Of a stretch of DNA of 64,000 nucleotides, positions 1-7,559 are shown in pieces (within the stretch, counting starts at the first letter, position 1; the number at the start of each line of letters is the position of its first letter). Source of the DNA: Streptomyces sp. SCSIO 75703 (GTDB taxonomy: Bacteria; Actinomycetota; Actinomycetes; Streptomycetales; Streptomycetaceae). The stretch is from the NCBI RefSeq assembly GCF_036607905.1, contig NZ_CP144555.1:2418001-2482000 (forward strand), in the 5' to 3' direction. The notes under the pieces were generated by a model. The model made no database searches. It was not told where the DNA came from and worked only from the letters and a program-made list of their open reading frames with translations. A program made the position numbers and the translations under genes.

Positions 1-23
1 GCGGCCCCTCGGGTGGGGGCCGC
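1..23 (-). terminator. GC-rich hairpin, likely terminator
   Basis: An 8-bp perfect stem (GCGGCCCC at 1-8 pairing with GGGGCCGC at 16-23) with a 7-nt loop sits immediately after the stop codon of the next gene. There is no U-tract, as is usual for Streptomyces hairpin terminators. Confidence 0.6.
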
Positions 24-692
24 TCAGGCGTGGGCGGCGATGTCCTTGACCACGGAGAAGGCGAGCCCGTAGGCGCTCATGCCCCGGCCGTAGGCGCCCA
101 GGTGGACGCTCTTGCCGGCCGAGCCCGCCAGCACCCAGCCGTAGGCCGACTCGCGGTAGTGGAACGTCGTCGGCACGCCGTCCACCGGCAGGGACAGGGT
201 CGACCACTCCGCCGCGTCGAGGTCGTCGGCGAGGGACCAGGCGGTCTCCGTCTGCTGCTCCAGCCAGTCGTCGCGCAGGGTGTGGTCCATCTGGCCGGGC
301 CACGTGAAGGAGAGCAGACCGACCCCGGCGAGCCACGCCGCCGAGGAGACGGAGGTGGCCTCCAGCAGTCCCGTGCCGTCGGCGCTGCGCCGGTCGGGGT
401 TGGCGGCCACGGTCACCACGACCGCGAACTTCTCCTTGGCGTCCTGGTCGTCACCGGCCACGTGCTCGTTGCGCACGGACGGTTCGTCGCCGTGGCCGAT
501 CGCCCCGTGCTCCACCGTCCCGTCGGCCGCCGTGCCGACCTGCATCAGCCAGCGCCGCCCCGTGAACGCCTCGTCGAGGCCGTACCACGGGAAGGGTGCG
601 CGCAGGTAGCCGTCGACCGTGCGCCAGGCGGAGGGGCCGTGTTGTCCGCCCTCCGCGGCCGACGCTCTCGCGGCCCGACTCGTCGTCTCCAT
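24..692 (-). CDS. Hypothetical protein, 222 aa
   Basis: I do not recognise this family. The ATG at 692 is chosen because GAGGAGG lies about 10 nt upstream; the open frame continues further upstream but looks non-coding (Arg/Pro/Gly-rich). The protein begins METTSRAARAS and has a mixed acidic, tryptophan-rich composition with no evident signal peptide or membrane segment, so it is probably cytosolic. It lies 242 nt downstream of tatB on the same strand, which is not strong evidence for co-transcription. It reads like a conserved actinobacterial protein of unknown function. Confidence 0.7.
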   Translation of the reverse strand: METTSRAARASAAEGGQHGPSAWRTVDGYLRAPFPWYGLDEAFTGRRWLMQVGTAADGTVEHGAIGHGDEPSVRNEHVAGDDQDAKEKFAVVVTVAANPDRRSADGTGLLEATSVSSAAWLAGVGLLSFTWPGQMDHTLRDDWLEQQTETAWSLADDLDAAEWSTLSLPVDGVPTTFHYRESAYGWVLAGSAGKSVHLGAYGRGMSAYGLAFSVVKDIAAHA

Positions 693-934
693 GTGCCCGG
701 AGCCTCCTCGCTCTCGGCGGGCCGGAAACGGCCCGCCCCCCTTCGGGCGCACTCCTCCGGTCCGCACAAACGCCTCGGGCAGCATAGCCACACCCGTACG
801 GGCCGCCGCGAGCGCAGGCGGGCGCGTGGAGTACAGGGGCATCGCAGTCGGGTGGCGGCACCACCGGTCCGGAGTAGCAGACGCCCCGGTGTGCCCCGGG
901 CGTGCGCCGGGGGCGCACAACGGGGGGATCCGGG

Positions 935-1387
935 TCAGGTGGCGTCCGCGTCGTAGGGCGGGTGATCGTCGCGGGCGGGGGCCGCGGGCTTCTTGGTCAT
1001 GTCCACACGGCCGCCGGAAGAGGTGCCGGCCGAGGCGGCTCCGGCGGCGGGCGCGGGGTCCGCCTCGCGGCCGTGGACGGCGTCGGCGACCTCGGACATC
1101 TCCTTCTTGAGGTCGAAGCCGTTGCGGATCTCCTTGAGCCCCAGGTCCTCGTTCTCCAGCTGCTTGCGCAGGAACGTCTTGGGGTTGAGGTCCTCGAACT
1201 CGAAGTCCTTGAACTCCGGGCCCAGCTCCTGCCGGATGTCCTGCTTGGCGCTGTCGGAGAACTCCCGGATCTTCCGGATGGTGCGGGCGACGTCCTGGAT
1301 GACCTTGGGCAGTTTGTCCGGACCGAAGATGAGCACGGCGAGGACAACGAGCGTGACCAGCTCAAGCGGTCCTATGTCATTGAACAC
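935..1387 (-). CDS. tatB: Sec-independent protein translocase subunit TatB
   Basis: TatB is the membrane subunit that works with TatC to bind twin-arginine signal peptides of folded exported proteins. The 150-aa product has the family layout: a short N-terminus MFNDIGPLE, one transmembrane helix (about residues 8-24) ending in the FGPDKLP hinge, an amphipathic helix (PKVIQDVARTIRKIREF) and a long charged cytoplasmic tail. The N-terminal glutamate after the Gly-Pro and the length favour TatB over TatA. It follows the HtrA gene by 81 nt on the same strand; sigE-rseA-htrA-tatB is the order known from mycobacteria, linking protein export to envelope stress. Confidence 0.93.
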   Translation of the reverse strand: MFNDIGPLELVTLVVLAVLIFGPDKLPKVIQDVARTIRKIREFSDSAKQDIRQELGPEFKDFEFEDLNPKTFLRKQLENEDLGLKEIRNGFDLKKEMSEVADAVHGREADPAPAAGAASAGTSSGGRVDMTKKPAAPARDDHPPYDADAT

Positions 1388-1468
1388 CTGTAGCTCCTTG
1401 CGATGTCCGGGCCGCCACCACGGTACCCGCCGACCCCGGTCGGCCGGTACCGTCCCGGCCCGGCCGTG

Positions 1469-3361
1469 TCAGCCTCCGCCGGAGGAACCGAGCACGAGGG
1501 AGACCCTCGTCTCGTCGCCGTCGCGCAGCAGGGTCAGGTCCAGCCGGTCGCCGGGGCGGTGGGCGCGGATCTTGACGATGAGTTCCTCGCCGGAGTGCAC
1601 CCGCTGGCCGTCGACCTCGGTGATCACGTCCCCGGACCGGATGCCGGCCGCGGCGCCGGGCCCGCCCGCCGTGACCGGGGACCCGCCGTCGCCGCCCTCT
1701 GCGGAGACGCGGGCGCCGTCGCCGGAGTAGCTCATGTCGAGGGTGATGCCGATGACCGGGTGGGTGGCGCGGCCGGTGTTGATCAGCTCCTCGGCGACGC
1801 GCTTGCCCTGGTTGATCGGGATGGCGAAGCCGAGTCCTATCGAGCCGGCGCGGCCGGCGTCCGACTCGCTGCCGCCGCCGTCGGCCGAGCGGATGGCGGA
1901 GTTGATGCCGATGGCCCGGCCCCGCGCGTCCAGGAGGGGGCCGCCGGAGTTGCCGGGGTTGATGGGGGCGTCGGTCTGGAGGGCGTCGACGTAGGAGACG
2001 TCGCTGCCGTCGCCCTTGTCGCCGCCGGCGGTGATGGGCCGCTCGCGGGCGCTGATGATGCCGGAGGTGACGGTGCCGGCCAGGTCGAAGGGGGCGCCGA
2101 TGGCGACGACGGGGTCGCCGACCCGGACGTTGTCGGAGTTGCCGAGGGGCAGCGGGGTCATGCCCTTGACGCCCCGGACGCGGACCACGGCCAGGTCGTA
2201 CCCGCTGTCACGGCCGACGACGGTGGCCTCGGCGGTGTCCCCGCTGTGGAAGGTGACGGTGATCTCGCCACCGGTGCCGGCCGGTTCGACGACGTGGTTG
2301 TTGGTGAGGATGTGGCCACGGTCGTCGAGGACGAAACCGGTGCCGGTGCCCGAGGCGTCGCTGCCGCGCACGTGCAGCGTGACGACGCTGGGCAGGGCGC
2401 GGGCCGCGATGCCGGCGACGCTGTCGGCGGCGCGGCCGTCCGGTTCCCGGCCCGCCTGGGGCAGTTCGACGGCGCCGATGCCGCCGTTGCGCTCCAGGTA
2501 CGCGCCGACGACACCGCCGGCCACGCCGGAGGCCACCGCGATGACCAGGGCGGCGGCGGCGAGCGTGGTGCGGGCGCGCCGGCGGCGCTGGTCCCGGGTG
2601 GGGACGGCGGCGCCGGTCTGCTGGAGCGGCTCGGCGGCGACCGGGGGCGCCCAGGGGTCGTAGCGCTGCCAGGGGTCGACCGCGGGGGCCGGGGGCGGGC
2701 CGGCGGGGGCCGGGGCGGCGGGGTGGGCCCGGTGGCCGTACCGGTCCCGGTCCTCGGGGGACCGCTCCCCGGGGGCCCCGGCGCCGTGCGCCCACTCGTC
2801 GCGGGCCCGGTCCTCGGGGGCGTGGCCCGGGGGCGGGCCGGCCGGGGGCGCGGTGGGCGGCGCGCAGGCCGGGCGTGACGGGCCGGCGCCCGGCTCGGCC
2901 GACGGCGCGGTGGGCGGTGCCGCGGAGGCCGGGAGCGGTGCCGTGGGCGCCATGGGGGCCGGGGGCGCGAAGGGGGCCGCCTGCGGGAGTGCCGGGGCGG
3001 CCGTGCCGTGGGCCGGGGCGGCCGTGCCGTGGGCCGCGGGGTGCTGGACGGGCGGGGCGGGGGCCCAGGGGCCCGGTTCGCCGTAGGGCGGGGTGCCGTA
3101 GGGGTCCGGGTCGTGCAGGGGGCGGGGACGCGCGGCCACGGGCGCGGGCGGCGGGGTGCCGTCCGCGGGGACCTCGGGGCCGGCCGCGGTGGCCGGGGCG
3201 GGCGCGGGCCGGTCCGGCCCGTGGTCGCCCTCGTCGGCACCGGGGGTCCCCGGGTCGGCGGCCGGGCGGGGGCCCGCCAGGGTGTAGTCCCCGTCCGGCA
3301 GGTCGTCGGACGGGCGAGGGCGGCTCCACCATTTCGCCCTCGTGGGCTTCCCCTCGGTCAT
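1469..3361 (-). CDS. HtrA-like membrane-anchored serine protease with PDZ domain
   Basis: A trypsin-like protease/chaperone expected to act on misfolded proteins outside the membrane. The 630-aa protein has a ~260-residue Pro/Ala/Gly-rich cytoplasmic region, one transmembrane helix (about 266-290), a protease domain with the triad His near 355 (in ILTNNHVV), Asp near 389 (in GYDLAVV) and Ser near 471 (in INPGNSGGP), and a C-terminal PDZ domain (about 545-620). The ATG at 3361 is preceded by GGGGGAG at 4-5 nt spacing, so an upstream ATG in the same frame is not used here. The gene starts 97 nt after the anti-sigma gene. The low-complexity N-terminus is much longer than in E. coli DegP, but such tails are common in actinobacterial HtrAs. 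Confidence 0.88.
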   Translation of the reverse strand: MTEGKPTRAKWWSRPRPSDDLPDGDYTLAGPRPAADPGTPGADEGDHGPDRPAPAPATAAGPEVPADGTPPPAPVAARPRPLHDPDPYGTPPYGEPGPWAPAPPVQHPAAHGTAAPAHGTAAPALPQAAPFAPPAPMAPTAPLPASAAPPTAPSAEPGAGPSRPACAPPTAPPAGPPPGHAPEDRARDEWAHGAGAPGERSPEDRDRYGHRAHPAAPAPAGPPPAPAVDPWQRYDPWAPPVAAEPLQQTGAAVPTRDQRRRRARTTLAAAALVIAVASGVAGGVVGAYLERNGGIGAVELPQAGREPDGRAADSVAGIAARALPSVVTLHVRGSDASGTGTGFVLDDRGHILTNNHVVEPAGTGGEITVTFHSGDTAEATVVGRDSGYDLAVVRVRGVKGMTPLPLGNSDNVRVGDPVVAIGAPFDLAGTVTSGIISARERPITAGGDKGDGSDVSYVDALQTDAPINPGNSGGPLLDARGRAIGINSAIRSADGGGSESDAGRAGSIGLGFAIPINQGKRVAEELINTGRATHPVIGITLDMSYSGDGARVSAEGGDGGSPVTAGGPGAAAGIRSGDVITEVDGQRVHSGEELIVKIRAHRPGDRLDLTLLRDGDETRVSLVLGSSGGG

Positions 3362-3458
3362 GTTCTCCCCCACAGCAGGCCGTGCTCCTCGGCTCCCAGG
3401 GCTCTGGCGCCCTCCCGGATTCAATCAGGTTTCCCGAGGCCGGCGCGCGACCCCGCGG

Positions 3459-4484
3459 TCAGGGAACCGGCCAGGTGGTCGCACCGGGGGACGCCGGAGG
3501 CGGCGCGGCGTCCGGGTCGGCGGCCGGGGCGGCGAGCAGGCCGGGCGGGCGGATGTCGGGCACCGCGGGCCAGGAGCGGAGCGAGAGCGGGGGCACGCTG
3601 CTCAACGGGCGTATCAACGGGGACATGGCGGCGGCGCCGGCCATCACCGGGGTGGTCAGCGCGTGGACCGTCTGCTGGCGCGGGTCGGCCGAGGGGGCGG
3701 GCACCCCGGGCAGCAGGGGCGCCGACGCCGAGGGGGGGACGGCCGGTGCGGCGGGGGCCGCCGGGGAGTCCCCGAAGCCGAGGTGGCCCTGGGACTGGCC
3801 GAGCAGCGGGGCGGCGGAGCGACGCCGCTGGTTCTCCGGGGTCGCGGCGGCGGCCGTGCCCTGGGTGCGCAGCGGGGTCACGTTGCTGCCGCTGCCGGAG
3901 CCGCCGCGGGCCTCGGCGGTGGTGTCGGGGGTGCCGACGGTGACGCCGCCGAGGGCGATGGCGGCGAGCGAGACCGCGCCGGCGGCGGCGAAGGCGAACC
4001 GCAGGCCGCGCGACGCCGACCGGTCGGCGTCGTGCCGGCTCACGTCGGCGATGCGGAAGCCCCGGTCCGCGACGGGCGCGGGCAGCGCGGGATGGGGGCG
4101 CGCGGGGGCGTAGTCGAACGCGAAGCGCTCCTCGCCCCCGGTACCGAAGACGCCGGAGCCGGAGCCGGGCCCGAGGCGGTCGGGCAGTCCGGCGAAGCCC
4201 GTGCCGCCGCCCGGCCGTCCGCCGGCGTCGGGATCACCCCCGGGCAGCCCCTGGAGGCGGGCGAGGAAGCTCTCGGAGGGGCCGGGCGGGGCCGTCTCGG
4301 CGAAGACGCTCTTCAGCCGTCGCTGGGCGTCCACCTCGGTCTTGCACTTCGGACAGGTCGCCACGTGCGCGAGCACCCGCTCACGCGCGTCGTGACCGAG
4401 CTCTCCGTCCACCAGGGCGGAGAGTCGGTCTCCCAGATGCTGTTCCGCGAGCTGTCCCTCGCGTTTCGGACGTGTCCCGCTCAC
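3459..4484 (-). CDS. Zinc-binding anti-sigma factor (RseA type)
   Basis: Predicted membrane anti-sigma factor for the ECF sigma factor encoded just upstream. The N-terminal ZAS domain is visible: [14 protein letters not shown] followed by His40-x3-Cys44-x2-Cys47. One transmembrane segment lies at about 161-183, then a Pro/Ala-rich C-terminal region of about 150 residues that should be extracytoplasmic. The GTG start at 4484 overlaps the sigma-factor stop as GTGA, so the two are translationally coupled, ensuring near-equal synthesis. The Cys pair suggests redox or zinc responsiveness, as known for ZAS proteins; whether this one releases sigma by oxidation or by phosphorylation and proteolysis cannot be read from sequence. 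Confidence 0.88.
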   Translation of the reverse strand: MSGTRPKREGQLAEQHLGDRLSALVDGELGHDARERVLAHVATCPKCKTEVDAQRRLKSVFAETAPPGPSESFLARLQGLPGGDPDAGGRPGGGTGFAGLPDRLGPGSGSGVFGTGGEERFAFDYAPARPHPALPAPVADRGFRIADVSRHDADRSASRGLRFAFAAAGAVSLAAIALGGVTVGTPDTTAEARGGSGSGSNVTPLRTQGTAAAATPENQRRRSAAPLLGQSQGHLGFGDSPAAPAAPAVPPSASAPLLPGVPAPSADPRQQTVHALTTPVMAGAAAMSPLIRPLSSVPPLSLRSWPAVPDIRPPGLLAAPAADPDAAPPPASPGATTWPVP

Positions 4485-5266
4485 GCGCTCGTGCCCCCTC
4501 CTCCCAGTGCGGGAACGCCGGCCACGAAGGACCGGCGTTCGGCGCGGGCCTGGGGAGAACGGTGGGCGAGGGCCTTGCGGAGCTGGGAGCGCCCGCGGTG
4601 GATGCGGGACCGCACGGTGCCGAGCTTCACGCCGAGGGTCGCGGCGATCTCCTCGTACGACAGGCCCTCGATGTCGCAGAGGACGACGGCGGCGCGGAAC
4701 TCGGGCGCGAGGGTGTCCAGCGCCTGCTGGACGTCCGCGTCGAAGTGCGCGTCGTGGAAGACCTGCTGCGGGTTGGGCTCCTTGCTGGGCAGCCGCTCGG
4801 CCGCGTCGTCGCCGAGCGCGTCGAAGCGGATGCGCTGCTTGCGGCGGACCATGTCCAGGAAGAGGTTGGTCGTGATGCGGTGCAGCCAGCCCTCGAAGGT
4901 GCCCGGCGTGTAGGTCGACAGGGAGCGGAAGACCCGGACGAAGACCTCCTGCGTGAGGTCCTCCGCGTCGTGCTGGTTGCCCGTGAGGCGGTAGGCGAGG
5001 CGGTAGACGCGGCCGCTGTGGGTGCTGACGATCTCCTCCCAGGTGGGCGGAGTCCACGCCTGTGCGTCCGCGTCGCCGGCGAAGGTCGCGGTCTGCGCGC
5101 GCCCCGTGGCGGGGCGGGCGGCGTGGCTGTGGTCAGCAGCGGTGTCGTTCACGGATTTCGGCCTGCCCGCCGACCCGAGGATGCGCCGTAGCACTCCTCC
5201 GCGATCCACGGGTACGGCCGCACCTCCCCTGTCGGCTCTGGTGGTGTCCAGTGGAGCCCCTACCAT
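4481..5266 (-). CDS. sigE: ECF-family RNA polymerase sigma factor (mycobacterial SigE-like)
   Basis: Directs RNA polymerase to stress promoters. The 261-aa product shows sigma region 2 (about 78-145, with [25 protein letters not shown] and [18 protein letters not shown]) and region 4 (about 175-235, with [31 protein letters not shown]), joined by an acidic linker. The ATG at 5266 has GAGGTGG upstream. It has a ~75-residue N-terminal extension, like mycobacterial SigE. It heads a probable operon with its anti-sigma factor, HtrA and TatB. The name follows the mycobacterial locus; it is not the S. coelicolor protein traditionally called SigE. A candidate autoregulatory ECF promoter lies 160-190 nt upstream of the start. 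Confidence 0.9.
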   Translation of the reverse strand: MVGAPLDTTRADRGGAAVPVDRGGVLRRILGSAGRPKSVNDTAADHSHAARPATGRAQTATFAGDADAQAWTPPTWEEIVSTHSGRVYRLAYRLTGNQHDAEDLTQEVFVRVFRSLSTYTPGTFEGWLHRITTNLFLDMVRRKQRIRFDALGDDAAERLPSKEPNPQQVFHDAHFDADVQQALDTLAPEFRAAVVLCDIEGLSYEEIAATLGVKLGTVRSRIHRGRSQLRKALAHRSPQARAERRSFVAGVPALGGGGTSA

Positions 5267-5426
5267 AGCCACCTCGCCCGTTAGCTCCGGATAAGCGGTT
5301 TTACGAGAATTTGATCTGGGCTGGTCCGGGTCGTGCGGATGCGTCGCCGCGCGGGTGGTGCCCTGGTCCACGACTGTCCCCCCCCGTCCTCGTCCCGGCC
5401 GTCCGCCGCTCGTTTCCCCTCGCCTG

Positions 5427-5456
5427 GTAAACGGCCGGTCCCATCTGCGAGTTCCC
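5427..5456 (-). promoter_or_regulatory. Candidate ECF-type promoter for the sigma operon
   Basis: Reading the minus strand, GGAAC (revcomp of 5451-5455) and CGTTTAC (revcomp of 5427-5433) are separated by 17 nt, which fits the GGAAC-N16/17-CGTT pattern known for many ECF sigma factors. Transcription would begin near 5420, giving a ~150-nt leader before the sigma gene. Autoregulation is inferred from this match only. Confidence 0.45.
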
Positions 5457-5509
5457 GACCCCAACGGATACAGTCACGCCCGAGGCAACGACGGGGACAG
5501 GAGAGGGTC

Positions 5510-6142
5510 ATTACCGGCAACCGGCAGACGAGCTGGGCGTTCGCCGACGCCTATGTCGCCGAGGACGACGCGCTGCGCTGGGCGCGCGAGCGGGCCCGCG
5601 AGGCGGGCCTGCGCTCGGTGACGCCCGGCACGGGCGCCGCGCTGGGACTGCTCGCCGCCACCGTGGACGCCAAGGCGGTCGCGGAGATCGGCACCGGCTG
5701 CGGGGTGTCGGGGATCCACCTCCTGCACGGCATGCGCCCCGACGGGGTGCTGACCACCGTCGACCCGGAGCCGGAGCACCAGCAGTTCGCGCGCCAGGCG
5801 TTCCGGGCCGCGGGCTTCGCCAGCAACCGGGCCCGCTTCATCCCCGGCCGGGCCCTGGACGTGCTGCCCCGGCTCGCCGACGCGGGCTACGACCTGGTCT
5901 TCTGCGACGGCGACCGGCTGGAGTACCTCGACTACCTGGACGAATCGTTGCGGCTGCTGCGCCCGGGAGGTCTGGTCGCCTTCGAAGGCGTCTTCGGCGC
6001 CGGCCGGACGGTCGACTCCGGGCCGCAGCCCACCGAGGTGCTGCGGCTGCGGGAACTGCTGCGCACGGTCCGCGAGAGCGGGGAACTGGTGCCGTCCCTG
6101 CTGCCGGTGGGCGACGGGCTGCTCTGCGCGGTGAAGCGCTAG
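5510..6142 (+). CDS. SAM-dependent O-methyltransferase (class I)
   Basis: A predicted small-molecule methyltransferase related to the protein found divergently beside sigE in mycobacteria (Rv1220c). SAM motif I is clear at about residues 57-68 (VAEIGTGCGVSG), with the acidic loop TTVDPEPEH after it and LVFCDGDRLEYLDYL typical of the O-methyltransferase 3 family. The start is uncertain. The conserved region begins TGNRQTSWAFADAYV; the best-placed start is an unusual ATT at 5510 with AGGAGAGG immediately upstream. In-frame GTG 5333 or ATG 5339 would overlap the sigma promoter region and encode an atypical leader. The stop codon TAG (6140-6142) lies inside the target duplication of the adjacent insertion sequence, so the gene is intact. 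Confidence 0.82.
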   Translation: MTGNRQTSWAFADAYVAEDDALRWARERAREAGLRSVTPGTGAALGLLAATVDAKAVAEIGTGCGVSGIHLLHGMRPDGVLTTVDPEPEHQQFARQAFRAAGFASNRARFIPGRALDVLPRLADAGYDLVFCDGDRLEYLDYLDESLRLLRPGGLVAFEGVFGAGRTVDSGPQPTEVLRLRELLRTVRESGELVPSLLPVGDGLLCAVKR

Positions 6143-6143
6143 A
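6138..6143. repeat. Left target-site duplication of the IS (GCTAGA)
   Basis: GCTAGA here is repeated at 7197-7202, directly outside both ends of the element. It matches the NCTAGN target known for IS481. The palindromic CTAG supplies the TAG stop of the methyltransferase on the plus strand and of the transposase on the minus strand. Confidence 0.9.
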
Positions 6144-7095
6144 TGTATTGACCCGCAGCGTTGTTGACACGGCTGATGGGCGGGTGTCCGTCCAGTGCGG
6201 TGTGGCAGCGGTGGTGGTTGTAGGTGTGGAGGAAGTCTGCCAGGGCTTCGGTCCGTTCGGTGTTTGAGGTGTAGGGCCGCAGGTAGGCCCATTCGTCGAG
6301 CAGGGTGCGGTTGAAGCGTTCGACCTTGCCGTTGGTCTGCGGCCGGTAGGCCCGGGTCAGCTTGCCGGTCGCGCCGAGCTCGGCCAGGACTGCCTTCCAG
6401 GCCAGGCCCTTGCGGTAGGCCCAGGCGTTGTCGGTCAGCACCCGCTCGATCCGGGTGATGCCCTGGCTGTGGAAGAACGTGGCCGCGCGGGTGAGGAAGC
6501 CCGCGCAGGTCGCGGTCTTCTCGTCGCCGTGGATCTCGCTGTAGGCGAGGCGGGTGTGGTCGTCGACGGCGGAGTGGACGTAGTCGAAGCCCATGTTGTT
6601 GCGGGTGGCCCGGCCGGCCTGGCGGCCCAGCGCTTTGTGACCGCCGCCGTCGGGGATCCGGCCGAGTTTCTTCACGTCGACGTGGATGAGTTCCCCGGGA
6701 CGCTCGCGTTCGTAGCGGCGGATCAGCGTGCCGGTGGGGCGGTCGAGCCAGGCCAGGCGGTTGAGCCGGTGGCGGGTCAGGATCCGGTGGACGGTCGAGG
6801 CGGGCAGGCCCAGGATCGGGCCGATCCTGGCCGGCCCGAGCTTGCGGCTCTGTCGCAGGTCGCAGACGCGGGTTTCGACCGAGGCCGCGGTCCGGTGCGG
6901 CGTCGTGTGAGGCCGGCTCGACCGGTCGTGCAGGCCCGCCTCGCCTTCAGCCCGCCACCTGCGGATCCATTTGTGAGCCGTGGCCCGGGAGATACCCATC
7001 TCGGCGGCCACGTGAGCGACCGGACGGCCTGAGCAGACACGTTCGACCAGCAGTCTTCTACCGAAGACGGTCAGCCGGGCATTACGGTGGGGCAC
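6139..7095 (-). CDS. IS481-family transposase (DDE/rve)
   Basis: Catalyses excision and insertion of the element. The 318-aa protein has an N-terminal helix-turn-helix (about 20-50, VAHVAAEMGISRATAHKWIRRW), a second DNA-binding winged region, and a retroviral-integrase core with the acidic residues in ELIHVDVKKLG, SAVDDHTRLAY, VLTDNAW and NGKVERFNRTLLDEW. The GTG at 7095 has GGAGG 5 nt upstream, but that site lies in an 11-bp hairpin. The last sense codon straddles the element end and the TAG stop comes from the target duplication, so termination depends on the insertion site. No frameshift is needed. Confidence 0.93.
   Translation of the reverse strand: MPHRNARLTVFGRRLLVERVCSGRPVAHVAAEMGISRATAHKWIRRWRAEGEAGLHDRSSRPHTTPHRTAASVETRVCDLRQSRKLGPARIGPILGLPASTVHRILTRHRLNRLAWLDRPTGTLIRRYERERPGELIHVDVKKLGRIPDGGGHKALGRQAGRATRNNMGFDYVHSAVDDHTRLAYSEIHGDEKTATCAGFLTRAATFFHSQGITRIERVLTDNAWAYRKGLAWKAVLAELGATGKLTRAYRPQTNGKVERFNRTLLDEWAYLRPYTSNTERTEALADFLHTYNHHRCHTALDGHPPISRVNNAAGQYI
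6144..6170 (+). repeat. Left terminal inverted repeat of the IS
   Basis: 27 bp starting TGTATTGA and ending GTTGTTGACAC; pairs with 7170-7196 with mismatches only at positions 9, 11, 12 and 13. Confidence 0.9.
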
Positions 7096-7149
7096 GAAGA
7101 CCTCCGTGCGGTGAGTTCCTAGACAGCTCCCACCACACCGGAGGTCTTC
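7096..7149 (-). promoter_or_regulatory. Hairpin sequestering the transposase ribosome-binding site
   Basis: GAAGACCTCCG at 7096-7106 is perfectly complementary to CGGAGGTCTTC at 7139-7149. In the transposase transcript the proximal arm contains GGAGG and directly abuts the GTG start, so folding would mask ribosome entry. The loop is 32 nt. Confidence 0.6.
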
Positions 7150-7169
7150 GCCATGTTCAAGATCCAGCA

Positions 7170-7196
7170 GTGTCAACAACGCTCGTGATCAATACA
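7170..7196 (-). repeat. Right terminal inverted repeat of the IS
   Basis: Partner of 6144-6170; the outer eight and inner fourteen bases are identical after reverse complementing. Confidence 0.9.
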
Positions 7197-7202
7197 GCTA
7201 GA
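7197..7202. repeat. Right target-site duplication of the IS (GCTAGA)
   Basis: Exact copy of 6138-6143. It merges into the first bases (CTAG) of the palindromic repeat at 7198-7264. Confidence 0.9.
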
Positions 7203-7264
7203 ACCTCTCGCTGGGATCACGCCGAGCTCGTGGGGTCCGGCCTGATCCACACGAAAGACCCTGG
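7198..7264. repeat. Dispersed palindromic repeat, copy A
   Basis: Begins CTAGAACCTCTCG, contains GGATCACGCCG and GGCCTGATCCACACG, and ends AAAGACCCTGG. It is the reverse complement of the element at 10804-10869 with roughly ten differences. Before the IS inserted, its leading CTAG would have held the methyltransferase stop codon. It can fold into a long interrupted hairpin and could act as a bidirectional terminator. Confidence 0.75.
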
Positions 7265-7341
7265 CCCGTCCGCGGGCGCCGGGACGCGCGGTGGCCCCGC
7301 GAGGAATGCGGGACGCGGGAGGGGATGCGGGAAATGCATCA

Positions 7342-7365
7342 CCCCGGCGCCAGGCGGCACCGGGG
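7342..7365 (-). terminator. Hairpin downstream of the DUF3117 gene
   Basis: CCCCGGCGCC (7342-7351) pairs with GGCACCGGGG (7356-7365) with one mismatch, 27 nt beyond the DUF3117 stop codon. Confidence 0.5.
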
Positions 7366-7391
7366 CGATTCGACGGGCGGGACCGTCCGCG

Positions 7392-7559
7392 TCAGCCGAC
7401 GACCTTCTTGAGGGCGTCGCCGAGCGCGTCGGCCTCATCGGGGGTCAGCTCGACGACGAGTCGACCGCCGCCTTCGAGCGGAACGCGCATGACGATGCCC
7501 CGCCCCTCCTTGGTCACCTCGAGCGGGCCATCACCCGTCCGCGGCTTCATGGCCGCCAT
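7392..7559 (-). CDS. DUF3117 family small protein, 55 aa
   Basis: Function unknown. The sequence MAAMKPRTGDGPLEVTKEGRG and the ending PDEADALGDALKKVVG are characteristic of the DUF3117 family, which is highly conserved across actinobacteria. The ATG at 7559 follows AGGAAGGGG. In M. tuberculosis the homologue (Rv1211) sits next to tagA, as here, where it is separated from tag by a divergent enoyl-CoA hydratase gene. It is expected to be cytosolic and is transcribed alone. Confidence 0.85.
   Translation of the reverse strand: MAAMKPRTGDGPLEVTKEGRGIVMRVPLEGGGRLVVELTPDEADALGDALKKVVG

Larger units (their letters stand above)
6144..7196 (-). mobile_element. IS481-family insertion sequence, 1053 bp, apparently intact
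   Basis: Bounded by imperfect terminal inverted repeats of 27 bp (6144-6170 and 7170-7196, 23 of 27 identical, both beginning TGTATTGA and ending AGCGTTGTTGACAC when read inward) and by 6-bp direct repeats GCTAGA. It contains one full-length DDE transposase gene. The precise ends, undamaged ORF and perfect target duplication suggest a recent insertion. It separates the methyltransferase gene from a palindromic repeat that begins with the same CTAG. Confidence 0.93.
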
